A program made the translations under genes and the position numbers. Of a stretch of DNA of 64,000 nt, positions 1-11,773 are shown in pieces. How positions within the stretch are numbered: position 1 is the stretch's first letter; the number at the start of each line of letters is the position of its first letter. Location of the stretch: NCBI GenBank assembly GCA_963070105.1, contig OY718807.1:7603983-7667982 (forward strand). The letters are read 5' to 3'. Source of the stretch: Litomosoides sigmodontis (lineage: Eukaryota; Nematoda; Chromadorea; Rhabditida; Onchocercidae). The notes below the pieces were generated by a model. The model was not told the origin of the DNA. It worked only from the letters and a program-made list of their open reading frames with translations, and ran no database searches.

Positions 1-1518
1 CTGTTTCATATCACGAGAGTGGTTCTCATTAATGGGATATAATGAAATTGCCCGACGACCTGTTTATCAGCACTATCCACAGAATATGATACACACGTTT
101 GACACGGAGCACCTGTGCCAATCACAGTGTCACGTACCTTGCTCAATGAAACATATTAGCGATTTGATGATGCAACGATGGCTTTGTCCTGTTAAGGTAA
201 GTAATTTTTAATTTCTTCATTTTCCAGTTTCTCAATGCATCCTCTTTCTTCCGCCTTTCAACCATGCAATAGCTGTCAATTAGCACAGTCATTCCGATAT
301 GGGAAGATTTCATTCAAAAATCCCCATCATAGTTTTTTCTTTTAGACAATGCAATTGCTGCTATTCACAAAGTAAGTATCAGCACGTGCTACTTGCACAC
401 TTTAATTGAGCATTTAAAAAGTAGATTTGATTGAATTATTGAGCTGAATTTAACTGTAGCCTAGGTTGGTAAGAGAAATGTTGAAAATGATTAATTGAAT
501 ACTATTTATTTACTTGAAAAAATTCCTGGAACGTTTTTGTTTTGCAACAAATGAAAGTTTAAAATAAAGAATGTGAGTGCAGAGAAATTTTAAATTCCAT
601 ATGTTAAGCTTTTACAGAGGAGGTGAATTGCAAAATATCCGTTGTAACAAACGCTTACATCCATTGATTTACGAAGCAAAAATTTTCATTTAAGCAATTT
701 CTTACTATCTCTTACAGTACTACTATGTTCCTACAGTGCATCTTCTTACAGTAATACTACGTTTACAGTAGTGGCAGCAAGTACTAGACGAACATCATGC
801 TGTATGGTGATAATTTAGCAGAAGTATTCATCAAATATTCAAATTAACACTATTTTTACGGTTTTTTTTGGCTCCAATGTTTTTTAGTAGGATGGAATGA
901 ATGAGAAGCATATTATTTCTTTTGAAACTCAAATTTTTACCACTTGAAATATGACGTTGTTCTGCTTTTTTTTGTCTCATGAAATGTGCCTGAATTTTGT
1001 GGCATCGCATATTTCCAGTAATCAATTTTCAATTTCATTGATTCATTCCCTGAAGCATTTGGACATTTGTGTGGCAGCAGGAAGAGCAGAACCTTGTACT
1101 TTTTCGATTTTCCAATAAAAAATAAGGAACGCATAATTTTGTAATTGCAAAAATAAAACTTGTAAAAATTAACAAAATTCTCATAGCAAAGAGAAGAAAT
1201 AATAAAGGAATGCATAATGTTGAAGGATAATTTTGTTAGAAAATTCTTATATTTGTATTTCAATTTCGTTCACTTGAACGAATGTCACGTCACATTCATT
1301 TCAGGCTTCACCACGCGCTTCAATCAATTGAGCATTTTCAGGAAAAAGATGTTTGGAATGATGCGCCATCCGACGATCATTTTTTAGCCGGTTTTACCAC
1401 AATTATGGCAACAGTCGTCTGTCTTGCTATTTTCGGTGTCTTTTTACTAATTTGCATAACATGCCTGATTCGAATACATTGTTGTAGATGTCGTAGGAGT
1501 AATCATAGTAATGTATAA
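1..1518 (+). CDS. 3' part of a single-pass membrane protein gene (5' end outside the window)
   Basis: Three exons chain in phase: 2-196 (donor GTAAGT), 346-371 (26 nt, donor GTAAGT) and 1305-1518 ending in TAA. Together they give about 144 C-terminal residues. The first exon is Cys-rich, with a CQSQCHVPC cluster. The last exon has a hydrophobic stretch of about 25 residues (start GFTTIMATVV) followed by a short basic, Cys-containing tail (IHCCRCRR). This predicts a type I-like protein with an extracellular Cys-rich part, one membrane segment and a very short cytoplasmic tail. I do not recognise the family. The intron 372-1304 holds only AT-rich sequence; open frames inside it on both strands look random. 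The 26-nt exon is the weakest element, although it is needed to keep the frame. Confidence 0.6.
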
Positions 1519-3254
1519 AGCGAACACCTTGTTTCACCTTCACACCAACTACACCATAGTATTTCTCATGTACATGTGTGAAATTTTGAGCAAAAAAAGT
1601 CAAATTTTTTTTCGAATTATCAAATTAAAAGGAAACAACATGGTTACCTGAAACTAACAGGAAATAAATAATAAAACAGATAAAATGATGAGTAATGAAT
1701 TTCTGAATTTGGTATTGAAAGGTATTTATTTCACTACAAATAGCTTTATTATCACCATTTATAGCGTTTCTTTCCAACAACAAAAAACAAATTATTTCAA
1801 TTCTGAGAAAAAAATTTTAGCCTCCACGTTTGATTCTTCTTTTTTTTTTGAAATCTATTTTTATAGTATGAAATATAATCGTTATAATGCAACGTGGCAT
1901 TAAGTGGTGTATTCGATTTGATGAAATATACTCCGCAAATACATGCTCGCATGGCATGAAAGTTAATTCAAACTGTCCACTTTCATCATTCCTCCAATTC
2001 AATTTTATTTGAAAGTTTTTCAAAATTACACAGATAAATTTGAAAGACTGCAATTTGGTAATGCTGAAAAGTATGAACGAATGAAAAAAAAAGGAACATG
2101 TGAAGAAGTAATGAATGCATGCAAAATGTCTGATTAGTAAATAGAGAAATATCTTTAAGCTAAGTTTTATAAATTGGAAAAGATGAAAATTTAACAATTC
2201 CTCATCTCTTTCTCTCTCTCTCTCTCATCATTTCATCCACATCGTAGAAAGGAACAAAATTTCTTCCTCGGTAGATAGCTTAGTAGCTTCCTTCGATCCA
2301 TTTTTAGCACTTCAAAATTTCTCATTTTGGAATGGTAATTGTGTGGCACTGAGAGAAAGGAATGCAATTTAAATGCTATCAATGAGTGAGCAAAAATTTA
2401 ATTACAAGTATTTTAACATGCAATCAATCATTTATCACTCATTGCAAGATAGAATTAGCAATCAATCTTGTTAATGTTGAAAGGGATGATTTAATTTTGG
2501 GATGAAATGAATAATTAGGTAGGAGGAAATCGGCATTTCTCTAAGAAATTTTCTTTTTTAAACTAACTACCTCACCCTCTCCGCTTATCAAATGCTTTAC
2601 AGAGGAAAAATGACATTGCATAAGAGAACCAAAATGCTTCCCTTCTGCTGAAGAAAAGAATTGCGATGGAAGAGCCGTGTGAGATGCAAGAAGTGCAAAA
2701 GGAAATTATTTATTGCAATTTCAGCAAATAGCTGCTAAATGAAGCGTTCATGATAATTTAAGAAATTGCAAAAGTATTTCAGATGAGAGATGAATTTGCC
2801 GAAAATATCAGTGAAAATTGTTTCCTTGTTAGCTGCCTAATTTCATTTCATGCAATTCAAAAAGTAATTTCTTCAAGTAAGTATATCAACGTTGTGAGGC
2901 AAAACTTCAAACTTCTCATTCTACAGTTCCTGAGATCTCCTTGAGTGTTTGTTTTTGCGCATTTAATTGAGTATATGACATCATTATTGCTATTGTCAAT
3001 TACAGTGGAATGCATCAAACACCTCCTTCCTATCACCACAGCTAATGAAAGTATCATCACAACAGTGATATTGAATAGAAGGCTGCAGCAGTAGTGCTGT
3101 TTCTGAAGCGAACAGGCTTTGAGCAAAGCAAGCACTAAGTCTGATCTGCGGTGATGCAGGCGTTCGCGTTCTGCTGTCTTTCGTGGTGTTCGTGAAATTT
3201 GCTGTTTAGCTACTTAAAAGTAGCAGGAAGGTATCGTCGTTCTCATGTGCTCTT
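1519..3254. other. intergenic, no gene seen
   Basis: AT-rich spacer between the membrane-protein gene and the CLCC1 gene. It has AATAAA-like hexamers just after the first gene (about 1660-1675) and a short TC tract near 2208-2226. Open frames here have no splice or family support. Confidence 0.5.
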
Positions 3255-3264
3255 CATTTTTCAG
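3255..3264 (+). promoter_or_regulatory. 3' splice site before the CLCC1 start codon, possible trans-splice acceptor
   Basis: A pyrimidine run ending TTTTTCAG stops 11 bases before the ATG at 3276, and I see no upstream coding exon. In nematodes this layout is typical of spliced-leader addition. It could also end an intron in the 5' UTR. Confidence 0.3.
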
Positions 3265-3275
3265 GCAGTAGCAGC

Positions 3276-6025
3276 ATGATCATGTTGCTACTCATTATGA
3301 TATGCGGGGATTTGCTTCTTGGTTGCAGTGGTGAAAATATCGATTTGGATTTGCACGTTGATCGAGAAAATTGGCTTGATCCAAATGATCCTTTTGCATC
3401 ACCATTATCATGCACCAAAAACACTCTCGATGAATTGGCAATCTGTCAAGAAAATTTGACGAGATGTTTGAAAAGTATGTACTTTATTATTGCCAGGATA
3501 GCTGAGGCAGAAAGAATCACTTTGAACTTTTCTTTTCCTCGTTGAAAACGATACTCTATTAAGTTTGATTGCTTTCATTCAGCTTTAAAGATTGTTGTGC
3601 TTGGAAAGTAGCATGATATGATAGGACTAATTCATTAAGGACTATGAATCTGCTTAAGGCTATGCACATTAAAAATAATTCTTTTGCTTCTTTGCCTGAC
3701 GATCACTTCTTTTGTTGCTCAAATTTGTTGTAACACTAGGTCACATCGTTGAATCAGATTACGCTTTTTTCTTTGCATTTCGTTGCTATTAAAAGAAAAA
3801 AAGTTTTTAGTTACCTTCATTGATTTTTTTATCTCTTAATTTTAATCGTAATGATCTAAGTGGCTCACTCTTCAAGATTTTTATAATTTTTAGCTCAAGG
3901 CTACGTTGAAAATGTCCGTGATTCGACACTGAAACATATTGTGCGGAATTTCTTATATCGTATGGATGTTGACATTGATAAGGTAGGATCATTTTCACGA
4001 ATTCTTCAGATTGCCATTTCCATTCTATGGGACTCATTGGTGTGAGCGAATAGATTTTTGCTCAACTAAGAAGAAAAGTTTGCTTTAGGTACGGGGTGTG
4101 GAAACGAAGTGATGAATCCGGTTTAAAATGTATATTCCCCGGATTAGCTGAAGTCATTTCGAGATCTACAGTATTTTTTTAAAAACTTAGTATAATTCCT
4201 CATTTTACAGACAAGGCGCGTTGAGAGGGTTGTAGAGGTGTACTTAAATGCTGATAAATTGGCCGTGCTGAAGAAGTATTTGAACTCAAAGGATGAAACA
4301 ATTACTGCGCGTGAACAAGTTCGAGAAGTTCTGGAGGAAATGATTGTTCCAGTAAGTTCCCTGGCTTACGCTAATAATGTTGAGGCTGTTTCCAAGCTTT
4401 TATGACACCCTTTTTAGTCACGTTTGTTTAGAGTTGTATAGTTTTCCAAATTAGATAGAGTATTGCTAATGTATTGTTTGTTAAAATTAAAAGAAATGTC
4501 TTTAAAAATAAAGAAAAATAAAGCCCGAAATATTGCCTATAAAAGTATGCATACGTAAATGTTAATTATAAAATGAAAAAAAACGAATTTGTGTCTGTTT
4601 GCAGAAACGCTATGAAGAGGCATCATTTATGAAGCGTGCCTTCAGTATGGTCATGACACTTTTACCACTGCTGAATACTGTAGTATTGGTGCCAGCTCTG
4701 ATAATTCTATATCGTAGCCATTTCTCCATACGTTCTTTTATTTCGCTTTTTTTCTTCACATCGTTCATCATGTCAATGTTTAATACTTTCCATAAAAAAT
4801 ATCAGGTGAGAGTACAGTTTCATACTATAATTGTTATATTTAGATCATGTCGTAGAGGATTTGTGTTAATGCCAATAATTCATTTCTAAATGATACATAA
4901 CTGACAGGGCTTGATTACAGATAGGATGTATTTTAAAATGAAGTTTTTGTTTTAAAAAATTTTATAATTTTATTCAATTACGCTTGCTTCTTTTGCTGAC
5001 TGAATTTAAAACTTTTTGCAGACCAATATTGCGGCTAGGATGTCACGTGCTGAAAAATCGCTCACTGAAAAATGTAAAGCAGACAGCTTCTTTTCTACTG
5101 CTCTAAATATGGTTTCGGGATTATTCATCTTTAAAGGAGAAAACGAATGTGAACAGCATTACAAGGTGTTAATTTATTTCAAATTCCCTTAAACACTGGT
5201 GTGAAATGGAAAATTTATTGACTAGACTGATGACATAAGAACCGATGGTATAATTTTTTTCCATTTCAATTTAAAAAAAAAATTCTTGAGTAGTGTATAC
5301 TGGATAAACAATAAAAAAATGTAAACCATAGGAATATTTGTATATGAGGAAAAAAAGAGAGTAATATTTTCTATTTCTAATTTTGATCCTTTGTTCATAT
5401 TCAACTTTTCAGGATCTGTATGTTGACCCAATATATGAAATTGCACCGCTGGATGTGATTTGCGAGGTCTTGTCAAATTTCATATTCACTTCTCTTGGTG
5501 TATTTGGGCGTCATCTTAATATTTTTTTAAACGAATTCTTTCGTGATTCTCCGTTTCACTTCATTGTCATGAAAATAATAACTTTCTTTTTCCTCGTAGT
5601 TGCATTTCTTTTTTGGCTTGGCGGTTATCGAATACGTACGTTCTTCACCACAATAGAACCGACTGGTAAGTTCGAATATATTATCTTCATTTGAATACTT
5701 TGATACTTTGTTGTTGTTGATAGCTTAACTTATATGTCAGATGTTAGACATTGTCAATTCTATCCAGGAAAATGGTGTTTTCAATTTATTAAGCGACGCA
5801 GACAATCATTTTTGAATTGAATTAGAATCATATTGTGCTTTAGATGTCTCTCACACGACACCCCGGATGATACAGACATCTGATTATCTACTTGGTGAAG
5901 GACGACAGAAAATAGAGACTTCAAAATCAAGCATTACGTTGTCAACACTACCAATTGGCTTACAAAGGACTTGTAATAAAGGTTCAAGCAAAATTAGGAA
6001 CCGTTCATTAAGTGTATCCCGTTAA
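3276..6025 (+). CDS. CLCC1: CLCC1-like (chloride channel CLIC-like 1) ER membrane protein
   Basis: Seven exons, all in phase: 3276-3474, 3894-3982, 4211-4351, 4605-4805, 5022-5165, 5413-5665 and 5844-6025, giving 402 residues. Residues 1-17 form a signal peptide. Next comes the family hallmark ENWLDPNDP and a short Cys-spaced segment. A helical lumenal part leads into a membrane region (exon 4, two hydrophobic stretches). Exon 5 ends in a CEQHY motif matching the CQKYY of vertebrate CLCC1. Exon 6 carries DPI, then amphipathic and hydrophobic helices ending in a Gly-rich turn. The order and spacing match CLCC1, an intracellular anion channel of the endoplasmic reticulum. The cytoplasmic tail is much shorter than in vertebrates and Ser/Thr-rich. 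The start is the first ATG after the putative acceptor at 3264 and gives the signal peptide. Confidence 0.9.
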
Positions 6026-6486
6026 GCACATAGACATATGAAATCAGTTGTCAACAGAGAATAACGTAATGTGGTGTATTGTTTAATTCCATTCATCTTA
6101 CAGTTCTCTTAACATGTGCAAAATTCTTGTCATTTATTCCATTGAAGATCACTTTTTCACTCATGTGAATTGATTAAATTAATGAAGGAAATTGCTTTAT
6201 TTCGTTTTCACTGCTATCACGTATTGCTCAATTCATGTTATTGGGTTTTTAATGTATGTAAAATGTTTTTTAAATGTTTACAGTTTATAGTTTTCGTATT
6301 TGGTTAATAATATGAAACAAACTATTATAGAAGTGCTGAAAGATTTGTGCAACCTTTTGACTTTTTTGTATAAATTATTGACAGTCTGTAAAAAAGCGTT
6401 AATATGTACATGTTGTTAAGTTTGCAATATTTTGCATTAAAATAAGAGAATTCACTTGTTATAGTGTGCATTCACTTGCATGTCAA

Positions 6487-6492
6487 AATAAA
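6487..6492 (+). terminator. candidate poly(A) signal for the CLCC1 gene
   Basis: AATAAA about 460 bases after the CLCC1 stop. Similar hexamers occur nearby in this AT-rich sequence, so assignment is tentative. Confidence 0.3.
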
Positions 6493-7033
6493 TTCAAACA
6501 AAAAAACATAAACGCTAATGATGTGAAGAGAGATTAAAGAATAATTGAAGGTTAGCGATGATTTGATGAGCTATCCGTACATCGTTCATGCTTTAGCATT
6601 CGTGGTGTCACAGACAGTGTTTTCACGACTATGTAATATTTTCATTTTGATGGTTTCAATTTTAAAACATAAAAAGTCTAGCACTTCATGAGAAGGGTGA
6701 ATTTTCATGTGCGTCACGCTAGATTTGACTTTAATTTCATCCTGAAAGATTAAATTTTTTTATCACTAAATTAGCATAAATGATGAAGTCTAGCTAATGA
6801 TAGGATTAGATGGTTTCGTTTTGACCTTCAAGATGTGATTAATTGATTAATTAATGCTATACTTATACGTTCGTTATTGCTTCATGATTATCAACAACCC
6901 ATCAGTCAAGCTTTTCACAATTCCAATTCCTTTCCCTTTTCGAATTTCTCCCTTAGAATCAATTCACTTCATCTATTCTCTTGCTATGGTACTGTTTGCG
7001 TCTCGCAATGGAAAGCCCTAATCATGCGCATTT

Positions 7034-7090
7034 CCCTCTCTCTCTCTCTCTCTCTTTATATATATATGCATAGAGAGAGAGAGAGAGGGA
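7034..7090. repeat. TC tract / AT spacer / AG tract, potential hairpin
   Basis: A (TC)n run is followed by a TATATATATATGCAT spacer and then an (AG)n run. The two arms are complementary, so the whole can fold on itself, or form triplex DNA from the purine/pyrimidine arms. Confidence 0.7.
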
Positions 7091-7903
7091 GAAATCACTG
7101 GAGTGATTTTTTTACTATTAAAGCTAGGAAGATTACAACGGTTCATTTTTTTTTCGACGCTGGCTTAGTGAATTTGCAATTGCCTGTTGCCTTCTCTTGG
7201 CTTATTTGAAAGCAATTTCTAGGACATTTTAGTTTTCAGTGCACTCCTCAATTTGCTCCCCTCTCATATCTTTCCTTATTTTAATAAGCATTGTTTAATG
7301 ATCTAGCATGAAAATTGTTTCAGTAGCTGATGAACTATTTCAAGAATGAAGAAAAAGCCGCTGGTAGTGCTAGCTAATCTCAAACTTGACCTTTTTTTTA
7401 AGCTTCCGAAAAAGAATTAAATTGTGATATTTGCTAAGAGCTAGTTTTGCGTGAAACTTATTGCGCCACACCTGTTCACTAATGAATATTTCACTTCTAA
7501 ATGAATGAAAATTAGCATATATTTGTAGCATGGAGGAGGAATGGGAAGCGCCTCATACACTTTGCTTGTCAATCTTCTATTAGTTTAGTTACTAAGGTAA
7601 AATGCATATGTAAGCATGCTTACCGCACCTATCAACAATAATCGATCTCTTTCTTACATTTCACACACATCCACTTTTCCACCGTATTTTTTTTCCCCAA
7701 ATTATTTGCATAAATGCACTTCTGCCCATTGTGTTGCACTTAGTTTTGCACAAAATGCGCTTACTATTAGCAATTTTTCAAATTTATTCGTAATTTTTCA
7801 CATTTGAGTTTCCGTTTTTTTTAGAATTAATTTGAGGCGAATTGATTGCACAAATTTTGCTGAAATTTTTTGTAAAAAAGTGACAAAAATTTATTTCGAT
7901 TCA

Positions 7904-8285
7904 ATGGATCAAATTCGTGTGCAAACTGAACAACTTCGTATTGAAGCGCAAGTTGCACGGAAGAAAGTGTCGGAAGTCTCTAAAGAGTGGATTTCATTTC
8001 TTGCTCTATCTTGTTTCTATTACAGTAGCAATTTTCTTTATTACAATTTAACTTTTATTAAATTAATGATAGTTCAAATGACATTGCGTTATTTTATTTT
8101 GACGTCAACAGAATCTTTTCTTTTTATTTTTTATCAATAATTTCACATTTATATATTTAATTTCGTTTTACATTTGCAGTCTGATAGAATATTGCGAAAG
8201 AGAGAAGGCGCATGATATGCTTGTCGGTGGACTAGCCGATAACCACAATCCATTTCAGGAGAAGAAATCTTGCCTTCTACTTTAG
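7904..8285 (+). CDS. heterotrimeric G-protein gamma subunit
   Basis: Two exons, 7904-7986 and 8180-8285, give a 62-residue protein of typical G-gamma size. The N-terminal helix reads MDQIRVQTEQLRIEA, the start of the coiled coil that pairs with G-beta. The middle has the VSEVS segment, and the second exon gives LIEYCERE, then DNHNPFQEKKS. It ends in the CaaX box CLLL. A terminal Leu predicts geranylgeranylation, methylation and membrane anchoring. The donor (GTGGAT) is weak, but it is the only choice that keeps the frame and the family alignment. The open frame continues 24 codons upstream; those residues are not family-like, so the ATG at 7904 is preferred. Which worm paralogue this is cannot be settled here. 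Confidence 0.9.
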
Positions 8286-8325
8286 ATCTCATTGATGCGT
8301 TTGCTATTACTGTAAAATTTTTACG

Positions 8326-8360
8326 TTTAAATTCAAAAAACTAAATTTTTTGAATTTAAA
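8326..8360. repeat. perfect 15-bp inverted repeat, 5-base loop, 3' of the G-gamma stop
   Basis: Left arm TTTAAATTCAAAAAA (8326-8340), loop CTAAA, right arm the exact reverse complement (8346-8360). It starts 40 bases after the stop codon and is probably in the 3' UTR. Confidence 0.8.
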
Positions 8361-11299
8361 ATTTAAATGGCTTTGAGGAAGTTAAATTGTTGCTTATGAA
8401 GTTCATTTTCAAGACTCTCTTTGTTGTGTATCACTGCGTTTTAGCTTTTAAAATATGTGATAAGCTTGTGCTTAACATTCTATATGATAGTGATGGTAAT
8501 TTGTGATTTATTGCAATTTTACTTTATCCATTTAATTTGATTTATTGCGAACTTAATTTTTAATTTAGCCAAAATTTTGATAATGAAATGAACAATGAGA
8601 AAAAGAGAAAGAGAGGAAGAAAGGAGAGGAAAGGCGAAGAGAAGAAGGTAATAATGCAAATACATTTTCTAAATTCTCTCCAAAGAATATTCCCTCGTGT
8701 AAAATTAACATTCTCCAATTCATTGTTGATGACTTAACTTCAGCACAAATTAATAGTTTCTTTTTAGAATTAGTAAATTCATTAAAATTTTCACTGCAAC
8801 TATTTGGTAAGTGATAGCTTTACATCACCCTAATATGAATTAACTTACCCATCTTCAAATGAAATTATTCCTTCATCTATTTACCCGAAGCTCATGTAAT
8901 CGATTTCAAATTAAAACAAAAAAAAAGGAAATTTAAAGAATTAGTTGCTCATCATGAAATAAGAATATCAGAATGAACAATGCTAACTGTAAATAATTTC
9001 CTCTTTTCAAATTTGCATTTATATTAATTAAACTTCGTATTAACCCAGTTGATTTTAAAAAGGATTAAATTAAAATTAAGCTATAAAGTTAACGGATAGA
9101 ATCGGAGCAAATGTCTATCAATTCCGTTCTTGACTTGAATTGTAGTAGTAGTTGTTGTTGTAACAGTAGCAGTGGTATTGGTAGTAGTAGTAGTAATAGT
9201 AGTTTTGCATATTTAACAAATATTAATCAATAATAAATTAAAGATGTGTATTTTTCGAAAATTAAGTTAATTTTCTTAAAATACTCCTAAAAATGTTCTG
9301 AAAACGAATACTTACTGAGTGGTTCAATGAATGTTTTATGAATAAATGTCGCTTGAAATTTGCAAATATCATTGAAAGCTTACCGTTGCCTTCATACTTC
9401 ATGATAGATGGAAAGTGTAGCTACATTTTGCTCTTTGCATGAATGATAAAATGCGATTTCAAAAATTTAGCAAGAAGGCATGACACGTGAGGGAGCTTGA
9501 AGATTGAGGTCATGCGATTGATGACCCATTCATGTAACAGTGTTACTACCATGGGCAATACCAATCTGAGTTCGAATTATTTGCATAATATATCGAAATA
9601 TGCTTGTCATCCTGTTTTGTAAAGCAAAAAACTTTAAGGATTGAAATTTTATGTGTATATTTTTGATATTAACAAAATTTTTAGTGAATTCATCTGATGC
9701 AATTGCCCAAGTGATTTCAATTTTTTTCTAACTTACTAAATTTCATCTAATTAAGGAGAACATTTCTTGTCTTTCAATTATAAACGTAAAAAGAATTCGA
9801 GTTGCTTAGGCTTGCGTAGACAACAGCAATCAGTGAAGAATAAGTGAGTTTTACTCCGATAAATGCCAAAGTTAAATTTGAATATGACAGTTCCATTTAG
9901 AGTATATATCACTTGCTTTGATATAAATAGCAAAATGCAATTTATTTGTGAATTAATTAACACGTTAAACATATTATATGTGGAAAAAGAAATAATTTCA
10001 TCTTCTCCATGTTGCTTTTAAATTTCACTCTTAGTTTTATCTGAATTTAAAAATTTCCAAAATTCAAGTAATAAATGTGAAATTATCCGTTACCTAGAAT
10101 TTTCCGCTATATTAAAAATATTTTTTTTTAAAGAAATCGACAAATTTAGCAACATCGTAATAATAGAACATATGTTTCAATGTATGTAATTTTTTTTCAT
10201 TTCAATTCAATTATTCAGTTCAATTGCTGTTCGCTTCCATTACACAAATAGCCATACATTCATGCGACTCATCGCTCGAAAATAGTTCCCATTTTTCTTT
10301 AGTAAAAAGAATTTTTTCTTTCTTTTTTTGAAATAAATGCATTTTTAATTGGACGGAAAAGAAAGGCCAATATTCGCTTGACTGATTGCTCGCAAAAATT
10401 TCATTTAACTAAAATCTCACTTTGTTTTATTTTTTTTTTAAAAAATAAAATATTTGAGAAAATTAAGGAAAAAAAATGTACGACCGACCGTTGCGAACAC
10501 AAACGAAGTATTTCTTCTTTTTTAAATATTTCACATATGCATCAGAGCTAAGTAGAACTTTCTGCAAATTATTGTAAATTTTATTTTCCTTTAATATAAA
10601 AGATTGTATCTTTTTTTTTGAAAATTTTAACTTTAGGAAAAAATTTTTATTCTGAAACTGGCGAATGAATTAAAAAGAATGAATAAACGGAACTGTTACG
10701 ATTATTAATCGATTGCCAATTACATTCACTTTAATCGGATCGTTTAAATCATTTAGACAAATAGTGTTGCATGTTACAGTTTAATTGATGCACATTTCTC
10801 AAATTAAATTTTCAAAATTGAAAAATAAAAAAAGATGATGAATGAGTGACCATGTTGTAGCAGTGATTTTGACAATTCAATTGTGAATCAAAATTAATCA
10901 AGCGACCATTCATCAACCAATTCTTTCCATTCGTACGTTCTACGCCAATCCAATAATTTTTTAAAATTTCACCACGTTGAATTTCTACAACGTGCAATTA
11001 GATGGATAATAGCGAAATGACTAATTAGTGGAAGCAAAGTGTTTTGTTTGTCAATCTCACATATGCAATGGATGATATTGACATGTTTAATGAACAGTGG
11101 AAAGTAATTTTTCAGTGAGACGGAATAATTGTGGCGATTAAAATTGTCGAAGTTGGAAGCGATTAACAATTTTAGAATATGAAATTTTTGAAAAGTTAAT
11201 AATCTTTTAAGAGCAATTGGAGAGCAAATGGAATACTTAAAGAGGACATTAAATAATAATTTACGTGTTATCATCGCGCGTACTCTTCTCAATTTATTA

Positions 11300-11304
<5 letters not shown>

Positions 11305-11359
<55 letters not shown>
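11305..11359. repeat. (AC)n microsatellite
   Basis: About 27 uninterrupted AC units. Confidence 0.95.
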
Positions 11360-11361
<2 letters not shown>

Positions 11362-11773
11362 CGGTACACTAGGAATTAACCTGTCCTAATTTCCTCTCAA
11401 ATATTCAAGTAGTGACGAAGAAGAAATTAATTGGTTAAAAGTCGATTAAAATGAAATAATTTCAAATTTGAAGTTTTCTTGCAATCTATTCGATAATCCA
11501 TTTTAAATAAAATGAAATTTTAAAATTATATTTAAGCATTTTTCATTGCTGAAAATAAGCGACTAACATTTTTACAATTACGAAGTTTAAATTTATGGAA
11601 AAAAGAATGTGAACAATTATTTGGAAAATTCATTTGTCTTTCTGCTCCGCGCAAATTTGTAATTAAATTTGTGGTTTTAATTTTCAAAATTTTCTAATTT
11701 TAGCAGTTATACATTTCAAAAGCTATAATACCGTAACTTTTGACGATATCACTTCGCTGATAGTACGAATTAT

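Larger units (their letters stand above)
6026..7903. other. intergenic, no gene seen
   Basis: 3' UTR of CLCC1 followed by AT-rich spacer and the upstream region of the G-gamma gene. Apart from the TC/AG hairpin at 7034-7090 I see no structured element. Confidence 0.5.
8286..11773. other. AT-rich intergenic region
   Basis: No convincing gene. It contains a hairpin just after the G-gamma stop, (GTA)n-like triplets near 9144-9205 and the AC array at 11305-11359. A minus-strand open stretch at about 10830-10990 contains YWIGVERTNGKNW, which superficially recalls a C-type lectin core, but it lacks the rest of the domain. Confidence 0.4.

Noticed and set aside
10812..10997. Minus-strand stretch with YWIGVERTNGKNWL resembling a C-type lectin core
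   Set aside because: Only one fragment. The other conserved Cys and Trp blocks of the domain are missing and no flanking exons could be chained.
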